From an uncultured Ilumatobacter sp. (GTDB lineage Bacteria > Actinomycetota > Acidimicrobiia > Acidimicrobiales > Ilumatobacteraceae), in contig CALIOL010000134.1 in assembly GCA_938044705.1 (NCBI GenBank), positions 1 through 36,318 of the forward strand: a stretch of DNA of 36,318 bases. Direction: 5' to 3'. The notes below the pieces were generated by a model, which was given only the letters and a program-made list of their open reading frames with translations, was not told the DNA's origin and made no database searches. Positions 8,175 through 15,471 of the stretch are shown one piece after another; positions within the stretch are counted from its first letter, which is position 1; the number at the start of each line of letters is the position of its first letter. The translations under genes and the position numbers were made by a program.

Positions 8175-9181
8175 GCGACTGGCTTCTCGATCTCCCGAAG
8201 GTCGAGCTGCACTGCCACCTCGAAGGATCGATGTCGTCGGCGACCGTCAAGGCGCTCGCGACAGCGCACGGCGCCGATTGGTCCGAGGTGTGGACCGGCA
8301 AGATCCCCGATCACTTCTCGTTCGTCGACTTTCCCGACTTCGGACGGCAATACCTGTTCGGGCTGTCGTTGCTCAAGCGCGAAGGTGCGCTCGTGACCGC
8401 GGTCGATGATCTCGCTGCGCAGCTCGCTGAACAGAACGTCCGGTACGTGGAGCTGACGACGACCGCCTACAGCCACTTCCTCAACGGCATGCCTCGCGAG
8501 CAGTACCGCGACGAACTCGACGAAGGGCGCCGGCGTGCCGCGGAACGCGGCGTCGAGGTCAGCTGGGTGATCGACATTCCACGCGATCTGGAGATGCCTG
8601 GCGAGGGCGTCACGGTCGACTACCTCGAGTCCGCCCTCACACCGAACGGGCTGATCGGCATCGGACTCGGCGGCTACGAGGTCGGCTTTCCGGCGGCACC
8701 ATACGCAGACCAGTTCCGTCGGGCGAAGGCGCTCGGATTGCACGCGCTACCGCACGCGGGCGAGACCGAGGGGGCCGACAGCGTTCGACAAGCCGTCGTC
8801 GACCTCGGCGCCGAGCGGGTCGGCCATGGCGTCCGCGTGCTCGAAGATCACGAACTCACCCAGCGCCTCGTCGACACGGGGATCATGTGCGAGGTCTGTC
8901 CGACTTCGAATCTGCTCCTGGGCGTGGTCGACGACATCGCCGATCATCCGCTGCAACGAATGATCGATGCGGGCCTACGCGTGTGCGTGAACACAGACGA
9001 TCCGGGATGGTTCGACACCGATCTCGTCACCGAACTCTCGATTGCGAGCGAAGAGCTCTCTGTTGGCCGACCACAGCACCTGGCAATGCAGCGAGACGCG
9101 ACCGCAGCCTGCTTTGCTCCCGCAGACGTCCGTCGGCGCATCGTCGAAGAACTCGACGTGTTCGAGCGCGCACGCACCTGA
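8171..9181 (+). CDS. Adenosine deaminase family protein, 336 aa
   Basis: This is a TIM-barrel amidohydrolase of the adenosine/adenine deaminase family. The zinc ligands H14 and H16 lie in LPKVELHCHLEGS, H195 and catalytic E198 in HAGE, and D276-D277 in NTDDPGWF. The conserved HGVR and CPTSN segments are also present. The reaction would be hydrolytic deamination of adenosine or a related 6-aminopurine to the inosine/hypoxanthine form; aminodeoxyfutalosine or adenine as substrate cannot be excluded. The GTG at 8171 overlaps the thiolase stop by 4 bases. The upstream open frame is thiolase shadow. The family and length are clear; the exact substrate is not. Confidence 0.9.
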   Translation: MSDWLLDLPKVELHCHLEGSMSSATVKALATAHGADWSEVWTGKIPDHFSFVDFPDFGRQYLFGLSLLKREGALVTAVDDLAAQLAEQNVRYVELTTTAYSHFLNGMPREQYRDELDEGRRRAAERGVEVSWVIDIPRDLEMPGEGVTVDYLESALTPNGLIGIGLGGYEVGFPAAPYADQFRRAKALGLHALPHAGETEGADSVRQAVVDLGAERVGHGVRVLEDHELTQRLVDTGIMCEVCPTSNLLLGVVDDIADHPLQRMIDAGLRVCVNTDDPGWFDTDLVTELSIASEELSVGRPQHLAMQRDATAACFAPADVRRRIVEELDVFERART

Positions 9182-9187
9182 CCCGGA

Positions 9188-9193
9188 TAGAAC
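9188..9193 (+). promoter_or_regulatory. Possible leaderless -10 hexamer TAGAAC
   Basis: TAGAAC is followed by 6 bases and the GTG at 9200. The last base departs from TANNNT, so this is a weaker example than the others in the window. It would give the nuclease gene its own promoter 7 bases after the deaminase stop. Confidence 0.3.
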
Positions 9194-9199
9194 GGCGAC

Positions 9200-9727
9200 G
9201 TGAGCCCCCTCCGCCCCGCCATCATCGCACTCGTGGCGCTGGCATGTGGGGCGTGCGAAACCTCCGATGCGTCGGTTCCGACCACGATCGTTCGTGAATC
9301 GGTCGAAGCGAATGCGACCGTTGCCTACGTGGTCGACGGCGACACGATCGATGTCGTCTTCGACGGTGGCCCGGAAAGCGAAGAACGCATTCGCCTCATC
9401 GGCATCGACACCCCGGAGACCAAACGACCGGAGACTCCGGTCGAGTGCTACGGCCCTGAGGCCACGGCGTTCACCGAGGCGTTGCTCCCGGTCGGGACGC
9501 CGATCCGGATCGAGCGAGACACGGTCAATCGGGACGATTTCGGACGCCTGCTCGGCTACGTCTACCGCGCCGAAGACGGCATCTTCGTCAACTACGAAAC
9601 CATCCGCCAGGGTTTCGCCACTCCACTGTCGATCGAACCGAACACGACCTACGAATCACTGTTCGTCGACGCCGCCCGAGCCGCTGAGTCCGACGACGTC
9701 GGACTCTGGGCCGCCTGCACGGAGTAG
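9200..9727 (+). CDS. Secreted thermonuclease-family (SNase-like) protein, 175 aa
   Basis: The product is a staphylococcal-nuclease-like OB-fold protein. It shows VVDGDTIDVVF (calcium site Asp), RIRLIGIDTPETKRP (active-site Arg and Glu region) and DDFGRLLGYVY (second active-site Arg). The N-terminus from GTG 9200 is a signal peptide, LRPAIIALVALACGAC, with two Cys residues that could be a lipidation site or a cleavage region. The enzyme would degrade DNA or RNA outside the membrane, perhaps for nutrient phosphate. It is short, about the SNase core length. It ends with TAG at 9725, which also forms the first three bases of the next gene's putative -10 hexamer. Confidence 0.88.
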   Translation: MSPLRPAIIALVALACGACETSDASVPTTIVRESVEANATVAYVVDGDTIDVVFDGGPESEERIRLIGIDTPETKRPETPVECYGPEATAFTEALLPVGTPIRIERDTVNRDDFGRLLGYVYRAEDGIFVNYETIRQGFATPLSIEPNTTYESLFVDAARAAESDDVGLWAACTE

Positions 9728-9730
9728 CGT
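9725..9730 (+). promoter_or_regulatory. Candidate leaderless -10 hexamer TAGCGT overlapping a stop codon
   Basis: TAGCGT is followed by 8 bases and the GTG at 9739. Its first three bases are the stop codon of the nuclease gene. Confidence 0.4.
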
Positions 9731-9738
9731 TCGTTCTC

Positions 9739-10572
9739 GTGAGTTCACTCGTGGAACGGCTGGGGTACTCCCCCGACACGAAAGCCGTGATTCTGTCGTG
9801 CGACGACCTCGGCGCCAGTCATGCGTCGAACGAGGGCGTCTTCCAAGCGCTGCACGAGGGGTCGGCGACGTGCGCATCGCTGATGGTGCCAGCGGCATGG
9901 GCGTGTCACGCTGCGAACAATGCTCGAGACGAGGACGACATCGGCGTGCACCTCACGCTCAATTCCGAGCACGGCTGCTACCGCTGGGGCCCGGTCACGC
10001 ACTCCCCGTCACTGCAATCGGGTGAGGGCGGCTTTCCTCGCACGCTCGAGGACCTGTGGGATCACGCCGACCCAACCGAGGTGCTGCGCGAGCTTCGTGC
10101 TCAGGTCGAACGAGCCATGGTGTGGGGCCTGGACGTCACCCACCTTGCTCCCCACCTGTCGGCGATCACGCTGCGGCCCGAGTTCTTCGACGTGTACCTC
10201 GAACTCGCCTGTGAATACCAACTGCCGATACGGCTGCCATCCACGATCTCCGCAGAGCAAGCTGGCTTTTCGTTCCGCACGCTCGCTGCCGAGGAAGGCG
10301 TCGTGTTTCCCGACCACTTCGACCACGACTGGCGCGCCGGGAGCACGTCTCGTGTTTTCGATGCGATTTCCGCGCTGCAACCGGGCGTGACGGAGATCCA
10401 CGTCCAACCTGCGATCGACACGCCTGAAGTTCGGGCGTTTGCCGGCGACGCCGCTGACGGCTGGATTGCCGACCTCGAACTCGTGACGAGCGACGACTTG
10501 CGTCAGCGCCTCGAAGACTCGGGAGCTGTGATGCTCGGGTTCCGAGCGCTCCGCGAGCTCATGCGTTCCTGA
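9739..10572 (+). CDS. ChbG/HpnK (YdjC-like) family carbohydrate deacetylase, 277 aa
   Basis: The N-terminal strand VILSCDDLGASHASNEG, with D22, D23 and H28, is the metal-binding and catalytic start of the YdjC/ChbG/HpnK family. IGVHLTLNSE and THLAPHLSAI follow, supplying the expected His residues. Known members remove acetyl groups from chitooligosaccharides (ChbG) or hopanoid-linked GlcNAc (HpnK); neither substrate is suggested by the neighbours here. The C-terminal part, with DHFDHDWRAGS and a closing GFRALRELM, matches the actinobacterial polysaccharide deacetylase branch as I know it. GTG 9739 is the only start before the conserved strand. It converges with the SCP2-like gene, with a gap of 4 bases. 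Confidence 0.87.
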   Translation: MSSLVERLGYSPDTKAVILSCDDLGASHASNEGVFQALHEGSATCASLMVPAAWACHAANNARDEDDIGVHLTLNSEHGCYRWGPVTHSPSLQSGEGGFPRTLEDLWDHADPTEVLRELRAQVERAMVWGLDVTHLAPHLSAITLRPEFFDVYLELACEYQLPIRLPSTISAEQAGFSFRTLAAEEGVVFPDHFDHDWRAGSTSRVFDAISALQPGVTEIHVQPAIDTPEVRAFAGDAADGWIADLELVTSDDLRQRLEDSGAVMLGFRALRELMRS

Positions 10573-10576
10573 TCGA

Positions 10577-10813
10577 TCAGGCGGTGGCGACCAGTGCAGC
10601 GATCGCTGATTTGGGTGCCCCCGATTTGAACAGCGCGAGCACCTCGCCAGAGTCTCCAACGGCTTTGAGCTTGCCGCGCATGAACGCAACGCTCGGGTCG
10701 AAGTCATCAGCGGCCGCATCGACGATCGGAACCGTGATCACGATGTCGGCGTCATCGGGTCCGTCGACGCGTTCGTCCTTCTTCGCCACCACGACCCTGT
10801 ATTGAACGCTCAT
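10577..10813 (-). CDS. Minimal SCP2 sterol-carrier-like protein, 78 aa
   Basis: The core ADIVITVPIVDAAADD followed by DPSVAFMRGKLKAVGDSG matches the second half of the SCP2 sterol-transfer fold, where the acyl/sterol-binding pocket and the typical F-x-G-K-L-x-x-G-D segment lie (residues about 22-62). A full SCP2 domain is about 100-130 residues, so this is a minimal or N-terminally shortened version. Its ATG at 10813 overlaps the mca stop by 4 bases (ATGA), which makes it the second gene of an mca operon. In-frame sequence upstream belongs to mca. A lipid-binding role is inference from the motif; a link with mycothiol detoxification comes only from context. Confidence 0.75.
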   Translation of the reverse strand: MSVQYRVVVAKKDERVDGPDDADIVITVPIVDAAADDFDPSVAFMRGKLKAVGDSGEVLALFKSGAPKSAIAALVATA

Positions 10814-11727
10814 GCGTTGGCAGTCTCGCGGATGCCGGCGAAGAGATCGCGCTCGGTGTCCGACTCCGGGATCGGACCGACCTCGTTGCGAGCCAAGATC
10901 CAGTCCTCCCACGGGTAGGTCTCAGCGAGCTGTTCGTCACTGAGCCCGAACCACCAGCCGGCGTTCGGGTCGACCTGTGTCGCGTGCGCACGCAGCGCTC
11001 CGGTTCGCGCCCACTGGTAGTCGGCGACATCGACCTTGGTGGTGATGCGATGGTCTTGCCCATCTCGGGCGAGCCACTCATCCGAGAACGGCGACTCGCC
11101 GGTGTACTTCAGCATCGCCTCGTGGACTGCGAGAATTCGGGCCTTGGCCCACACCGAGTAGTACAACTTCGACGGCTGGAACGGCTCGCCAAGCTCCGGG
11201 TACCACGTGGGGTCGCCCGCTCGATCGAACGCCAGCACGGAGATGTCGTGCACGCGCAGATGATCCGGATGGGGATAGCCGGCTTGATCGTCGCCGTAGG
11301 TGATGATCACCTGTGAGCGAGTCCGACGAATGATCGCAACCAGGCGGCCGACAGCTTCATCGAGGTCCGCTTGATGAAAGCACTCAGGATGCTCGTTCGG
11401 CTCGGTGTCCGCCATCCCCGAGTCGCGGTATCCGAGCATCACGACCTCGTCGAAGCCGATCACCTCGGCGGACGCCGCAAGCTCGGGTGCCCGCATCGAG
11501 GCGACCAACTCACGCTCGGCTTCAGGTGTCAGTCCGTGGAACGGCTGGCCCTCCTCGCGCAGCGACGGATTCTGAAGGTCTCCCTCCTCTCCGCCGGTAC
11601 AGCAGACCAAGATCGTCTTGGCGCCTTCGGCCTTGTACTTCGCAAGCGTGGGTGCCCCCTTGGACGCTTCGTCGTCGGGGTGGGCGTGCACCGTCAAGAT
11701 GGTCAGCGGAACGTTCGTCTCGGACAC
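10810..11727 (-). CDS. mca: Mycothiol S-conjugate amidase, 305 aa
   Basis: A LmbE-like zinc N-acyl hydrolase with AHPDDE at residues 15-20 (zinc ligands H16 and D19) and YPHPDH at 151-156 (H153, D155, H156). The lysine-containing stretch after the motif (HPDDEASKGAPTLAKY) and the overall length match Mca rather than MshB. Mca cleaves mycothiol S-conjugates to give mercapturic acids for export and GlcN-Ins for re-synthesis, so the cell should make mycothiol. This supports an actinobacterial origin. The start is GTG 11727, preceded by TAGCGT 7 bases upstream; sequence further upstream in the same frame is shadow. It is followed by the SCP2-like gene with a 4-base overlap. Confidence 0.92.
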   Translation of the reverse strand: MSETNVPLTILTVHAHPDDEASKGAPTLAKYKAEGAKTILVCCTGGEEGDLQNPSLREEGQPFHGLTPEAERELVASMRAPELAASAEVIGFDEVVMLGYRDSGMADTEPNEHPECFHQADLDEAVGRLVAIIRRTRSQVIITYGDDQAGYPHPDHLRVHDISVLAFDRAGDPTWYPELGEPFQPSKLYYSVWAKARILAVHEAMLKYTGESPFSDEWLARDGQDHRITTKVDVADYQWARTGALRAHATQVDPNAGWWFGLSDEQLAETYPWEDWILARNEVGPIPESDTERDLFAGIRETANA

Positions 11728-11734
11728 CCCCTGC

Positions 11735-11740
11735 ACGCTA
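11735..11740 (-). promoter_or_regulatory. Candidate leaderless -10 hexamer TAGCGT for mca
   Basis: On the minus strand TAGCGT is followed by 7 bases and the GTG start of mca at 11727. It supports that start over the many in-frame codons further upstream. Confidence 0.5.
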
Positions 11741-11816
11741 TCGACCGACCTCCGACGGGCATCACCGGTTGGCCCCGAGGTGGCGACTCCGCCACGAACG
11801 CGACCGATGCCGGGAC

Positions 11817-11822
11817 TATCCT
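11817..11822 (+). promoter_or_regulatory. Candidate leaderless -10 hexamer TATCCT
   Basis: TATCCT is followed by 8 bases and the GTG at 11831. It lies in the 103-base region shared with the divergent mca gene. Confidence 0.45.
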
Positions 11823-11830
11823 CGCCCTCC

Positions 11831-12523
11831 GTGCCTCGACGAACCTCTCGCCTCGTGGTCGTCGTGACGACGGCCGTGATCCTCGCGTCCTGCGATGTCG
11901 GAGACGGCACCACACTGCGCGATCCGGTTGCGCCCACAACGTTGCCTCCCCCCGACACCACACCCCTCGAGACGGTCCCACTCGAGGATCCTGCACTCGA
12001 TGGCGCTCCGGCAATCGAGTCGCTCCCCGCACCGACCAACCCCGCCACGATCGCCGAAGGTGACGCTGCGACGGGCGGTTTCCAGGTCTTCGCACCATGG
12101 GCCGCCGGGGCGCCGATCGACATTCGGTACACGTGTGACGGATCGAATGCGTCTCCGGCGTTGTCGTGGACGGGTGTCCCCGAAGGAACACAAGAGATCG
12201 CGATCAGCCTGGTCGACGAGACCAACCTGTCGAACGGTCGACCGTTCATCCACTGGGTGCTGAGCGGCATCGACCCGAGCCTCGACCGACTCGCCGAGAA
12301 CGAGGTCCCATTCGGCTCGACTCGGGGCCTCAACTTCTTCGGAGACGTCGACTACACCGGGCCATGCCCCGACCCCGGAACAACTGCGTCCTTCTCGATC
12401 ACCGTGTTCGCACTCAACCAACAAGTCGAACTTGCCGATGGAACTCCTGCAGCAGAATTGCTGGACGTCATCGGGACAGTGACGATCGACTCGACGAGCT
12501 CGATCGGAACCGTCAGCCGCTGA
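11831..12523 (+). CDS. YbhB/YbcL-type PEBP lipoprotein, 230 aa
   Basis: The GTG-started product has a signal peptide with a canonical lipobox LASC at about residues 18-21, so it should be a lipoprotein. After a Thr/Pro-rich spacer comes a phosphatidylethanolamine-binding-protein fold. YTCDGSNASPALSWTGVPEGT carries the family's CDG-N-SP-L-W pattern, and GRPFIHWVLSGID the conserved HW segment, followed by RGLNFFGDVDYTGPCPDPG. These are the pocket residues of YbhB-like proteins. The ligand and role of bacterial PEBPs are largely unknown. Two hairpins lie at and just after the stop codon, before the GGDEF-EAL gene at 12588. Confidence 0.9.
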   Translation: MPRRTSRLVVVVTTAVILASCDVGDGTTLRDPVAPTTLPPPDTTPLETVPLEDPALDGAPAIESLPAPTNPATIAEGDAATGGFQVFAPWAAGAPIDIRYTCDGSNASPALSWTGVPEGTQEIAISLVDETNLSNGRPFIHWVLSGIDPSLDRLAENEVPFGSTRGLNFFGDVDYTGPCPDPGTTASFSITVFALNQQVELADGTPAAELLDVIGTVTIDSTSSIGTVSR

Positions 12524-12553
12524 CGTCCTCATCACCGTCTGCGCAACAGACGG
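12511..12553 (+). terminator. Two tandem hairpins at the end of the PEBP gene
   Basis: CGTCAG-CCG-CTGACG (12511-12525) overlaps the stop codon. CCGTCTG-CGCAA-CAGACGG (12535-12553) follows 9 bases later. Both stems are perfect, of 6 and 7 bp with short loops. There is no T-run, as is common in high-GC actinobacteria, so terminator activity is plausible but not certain; an mRNA-stability role is the alternative. Confidence 0.45.
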
Positions 12554-12587
12554 GGCGGCACCTCGCCTCGCCGAAACGGGACCGACG

Positions 12588-14378
12588 ATGAACGACGACA
12601 ATCACGAGACGCCAGCCACCACACCGCTGCCGCCGCCTGTCCCGCGGCCTGCCTCGACCCTCGACGGCGAGCCGACGATCGACACGCGATTCGGCCCGAA
12701 CGTACATCGCCTCTTGAACGACGACGGCGCAGCTGTCGCGTGGGTCGGCGCCGACGGCACCATTCGCGACCTGACCCAGCCGATGCTCGATCTGATCGGA
12801 GCGTCATCGGTCGACGACGTCACCGCCGGATCGCCAGCGGACGGCGTCCTACGCTCGTTCCTCGATCACCTGCCGAGCGAACTGTCCCGTGGGGGGAACC
12901 ACGTCTGGCGAGGCCGCATCGACCATCGCGACGCCACCGGGCACGGCCTGGTGTTTCGGGCCACGGCGAGCCCACTGGCAGACACGCCCGGCGACGAGCC
13001 CGGCGACATTGCGCTCGTCATGCATGACATGACGTCGCAGAACGACCAGCTCCAAGACCTCACCCGTCGAGCCACTCATGACCCGCTGACCGGGCTCGTC
13101 AACCGGCACCAATTGCTGGCCCAGCTGTCGCAGGCGATCGCAGCGCAACGTTCCCGGCCTGGCCACGTCGCCGCGATCTTCATCGATCTCGACAACCTCC
13201 AATACGTCAACGAGGCATTCGGAAATGCCGCGGGCGACCGCCTGCTCGTGTCATCAGCTCGACGCCTCGAGCAGGCACTTCGCCCCGTCGATCGGGTCGC
13301 TCGCATCGGCAGCGACGAGTTCTTCGTCGTCGCGAGCGGTGTCGGCGACTCCGACTCTGCCTTGGAACTCGCGGAGCGCGCACGCCGAGCGCTGACCGGC
13401 CAACTGCGGGTCGGTGAGCTGGATCTCGAGTTCTCGGTCAGCGTCGGCGTGGCACTCAGCGACGCCGAACTCCTCGATCTGGACAACGACGACGCTGCTG
13501 CGATGTTGATCAGCAACGCCGACTCGGCAATGAACCAGTCGAAGCACAGCGGTCGCGACCGCTGCACCCTGTTCACGGCGGCGATGCGCTCGAAAGCTCG
13601 CGAACGAACCACCATGGCGCGGGCGTTGGCGCAGGCCCTCACCGACGGCGACATCACCGTCGACTACCAACCAATCCGTTCCGCAGTCTCAGGGGCCGCT
13701 GTCGCCGCGGAGGCCCTGGTTCGGTGGACCCACCCGACCTCCGGAGTCGTCGATGCGCTCACCGTCGTCGAGGTCGCCGAAGAGTCGGGGACGATCGGCC
13801 GACTCGGAGAACTCGTGCTCGGTCACGCACTCGCGGATCTCGCCCGTTGGCGAGCGTCGGGCATCGTCGACGCATCGTTCGCGGTCCACGTCAACGTCTC
13901 TCGCGTCCAGCTGGGATCGACGGCCTTCGTGAACGTCGTCGCGGATCGCCTCGCCCGTCACGACCTCGACCCGTCCCAACTGGTCCTCGAGGCACGCGAA
14001 TCACCGCTCCTCGGCCGCGAGTCGGAAGTGATCCGCTCCATCAAGGCGCTTCGCCGGCTCGGCGTGCAGATCGCCGTCGACAACTTCGGAACCGGTTCGA
14101 AGGCGCTGGCGGTACTGACCGATGTGGGCGCCGACGTCCTCAAACTCGATGGTGCTCTGGCATTGCCATCAGGCTCTTCCGACGCCGATCTCCGGCTGGT
14201 GCGCGCCGTCGTCCTCCTCGCTCACGCGCTGGACATCGCAGTCGTCGCACAGCACATCGACGATGACGCGCAGCTACATCAGCTGCGAGCCGCTGGCTGC
14301 GACATGTTGCAGGGCAACCTGCTCGGCCCACCGACTGCCGCCGACATGACCGACTTCTCGAGTTCTCTGCTGGTGTGA
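12588..14378 (+). CDS. PAS-GGDEF-EAL protein with a degenerate EAL domain, 596 aa
   Basis: No membrane segment is visible. A PAS-like domain spans about 40-150, GGDEF about 155-325 and EAL about 340-590. The GGDEF active-site loop reads GSDEF (241-245), with the second Gly changed to Ser, and an I-site-like RPVD lies five residues before it. The EAL domain keeps E375-A376-L377, but other signatures are altered: DDFGTG is D498-N499-FGTG, LKIDRSF is LKLDGAL, and VAEGVE is VAQHID (Q555 in place of Glu). Loss of a metal-binding Asp and the second Glu suggests no c-di-GMP hydrolysis. The protein may be a weak cyclase, a GTP/c-di-GMP receptor or a regulator; this is inference. Confidence 0.9.
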   Translation: MNDDNHETPATTPLPPPVPRPASTLDGEPTIDTRFGPNVHRLLNDDGAAVAWVGADGTIRDLTQPMLDLIGASSVDDVTAGSPADGVLRSFLDHLPSELSRGGNHVWRGRIDHRDATGHGLVFRATASPLADTPGDEPGDIALVMHDMTSQNDQLQDLTRRATHDPLTGLVNRHQLLAQLSQAIAAQRSRPGHVAAIFIDLDNLQYVNEAFGNAAGDRLLVSSARRLEQALRPVDRVARIGSDEFFVVASGVGDSDSALELAERARRALTGQLRVGELDLEFSVSVGVALSDAELLDLDNDDAAAMLISNADSAMNQSKHSGRDRCTLFTAAMRSKARERTTMARALAQALTDGDITVDYQPIRSAVSGAAVAAEALVRWTHPTSGVVDALTVVEVAEESGTIGRLGELVLGHALADLARWRASGIVDASFAVHVNVSRVQLGSTAFVNVVADRLARHDLDPSQLVLEARESPLLGRESEVIRSIKALRRLGVQIAVDNFGTGSKALAVLTDVGADVLKLDGALALPSGSSDADLRLVRAVVLLAHALDIAVVAQHIDDDAQLHQLRAAGCDMLQGNLLGPPTAADMTDFSSSLLV

Positions 14379-14420
14379 CGTCGCTCGCTGGCGTTTCGGA
14401 TTCGGTCAGAGATCGCTCGA

Positions 14421-14426
14421 TAGCCT
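14421..14426 (+). promoter_or_regulatory. Candidate leaderless -10 hexamer TAGCCT
   Basis: TAGCCT is followed by 6 bases and the GTG at 14433, with no Shine-Dalgarno between. The same hexamer at the same spacing precedes the GlpD gene at 15472. Confidence 0.5.
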
Positions 14427-14432
14427 GACATC

Positions 14433-15422
14433 GTGCCGCTGCCGCTGCCTTCGTCCGATCCAGGAGATGCCGACCGCAGGTCGACGCTGCCGCCCCCACC
14501 GACATCCAAGCCAGCTGCACCGTCTGGACTCCCGGCCGCACCGTCGGCTTCGGAGGCGTGCTATCGCCACCCCGATCGGCTGGCGGGCCGTCGATGCACA
14601 CGATGCGGCAAACCCGCGTGCGTCGACTGTCTGCACCAGGCCTCGGTCGGCAGCAACTGCTCCGACTGCGTGAAGGCAGCGCGACCCGATATCAAGACTC
14701 GCGCCCGGTACTGGCAGGCGGGCAAGCCAGCGATCGTCACCACGACGTTGATCGGCATCAACATCGCCGTCTTCATCGGCCTGGGGCTGCTGTACGGCCT
14801 GGGCGACATGTTCGCAGGCTCTCGGACAGAAGCGCATGCTCGCTTCGCACTCCTCGGAGGAACCCTCGACGGAAGTGGCGGCCTCATCGGAACCGGCAAT
14901 GGCGACGCGATCCTGTCGAGCGGCAACGAGTGGTACCGCCTGATCACCAGCGGGTTCTTGCACTACGGCATCATCCACATTGCGTTCAACATGTACATCC
15001 TGTTCATGCTCGGCAACATGCTCGAGCCGCAACTGGGTCGGATCAAGTTCTTGGCGGTCTACTTCGCTTCGATGCTCGGTGGGTCCGCCGGCGCAATCAT
15101 GCTGCAACCCAACGGTCTCGCAGCCGGCGCGTCAGGTGCTGTCTTCGGCCTGCTCGGCGCTGCTGCGGTGGGGATGTGGCATCAAGGCATCAACCCGTTC
15201 TCCACCGGCGTCGGGCGCTTGTTGTTGATCAACCTCGCCTTCACCTTCCTGTGGCCGAACATCTCCATCGGAGGCCACCTCGGCGGCGTGCTGGCCGGGT
15301 CGGTCTGCGCGTTCGTCATCATGGCGCCCGCCTACAAAGGGTTTCCACGATGGGCCGCCCCGGTGACACCAGCGGTCGTCGCGGTGGTTGCGCTGGTTGC
15401 CTCGTTCGTCGCGGTTCGCTGA
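14433..15422 (+). CDS. Rhomboid-family intramembrane serine protease with N-terminal zinc finger, 329 aa
   Basis: After a Pro/Ser-rich N-terminus, residues about 43-80 form a B-box-like zinc-binding module (CYRHPDRLAGRRCTRCGKPAC and two further CxxC-spaced Cys). Six or so membrane helices follow, starting near residue 100. The rhomboid active site is present: the HIAFNMYILFMLG helix, the nucleophile S234 in GASGAVFGLLG and the catalytic H282 in IGGHLGG. The enzyme cleaves transmembrane proteins within the membrane; its substrate is unknown. The zinc-finger plus rhomboid layout is common in actinobacteria. GTG 14433 is supported by the TAGCCT hexamer. Confidence 0.92.
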   Translation: MPLPLPSSDPGDADRRSTLPPPPTSKPAAPSGLPAAPSASEACYRHPDRLAGRRCTRCGKPACVDCLHQASVGSNCSDCVKAARPDIKTRARYWQAGKPAIVTTTLIGINIAVFIGLGLLYGLGDMFAGSRTEAHARFALLGGTLDGSGGLIGTGNGDAILSSGNEWYRLITSGFLHYGIIHIAFNMYILFMLGNMLEPQLGRIKFLAVYFASMLGGSAGAIMLQPNGLAAGASGAVFGLLGAAAVGMWHQGINPFSTGVGRLLLINLAFTFLWPNISIGGHLGGVLAGSVCAFVIMAPAYKGFPRWAAPVTPAVVAVVALVASFVAVR

Positions 15423-15459
15423 TCGAAGAACTCACGACGTCGTCGAGTCGCAGCGGCCG

Positions 15460-15465
15460 TAGCCT
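15460..15465 (+). promoter_or_regulatory. Candidate leaderless -10 hexamer TAGCCT
   Basis: TAGCCT is followed by 6 bases and the ATG at 15472. No Shine-Dalgarno sequence is present. Confidence 0.5.
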
Positions 15466-15471
15466 CGAATC

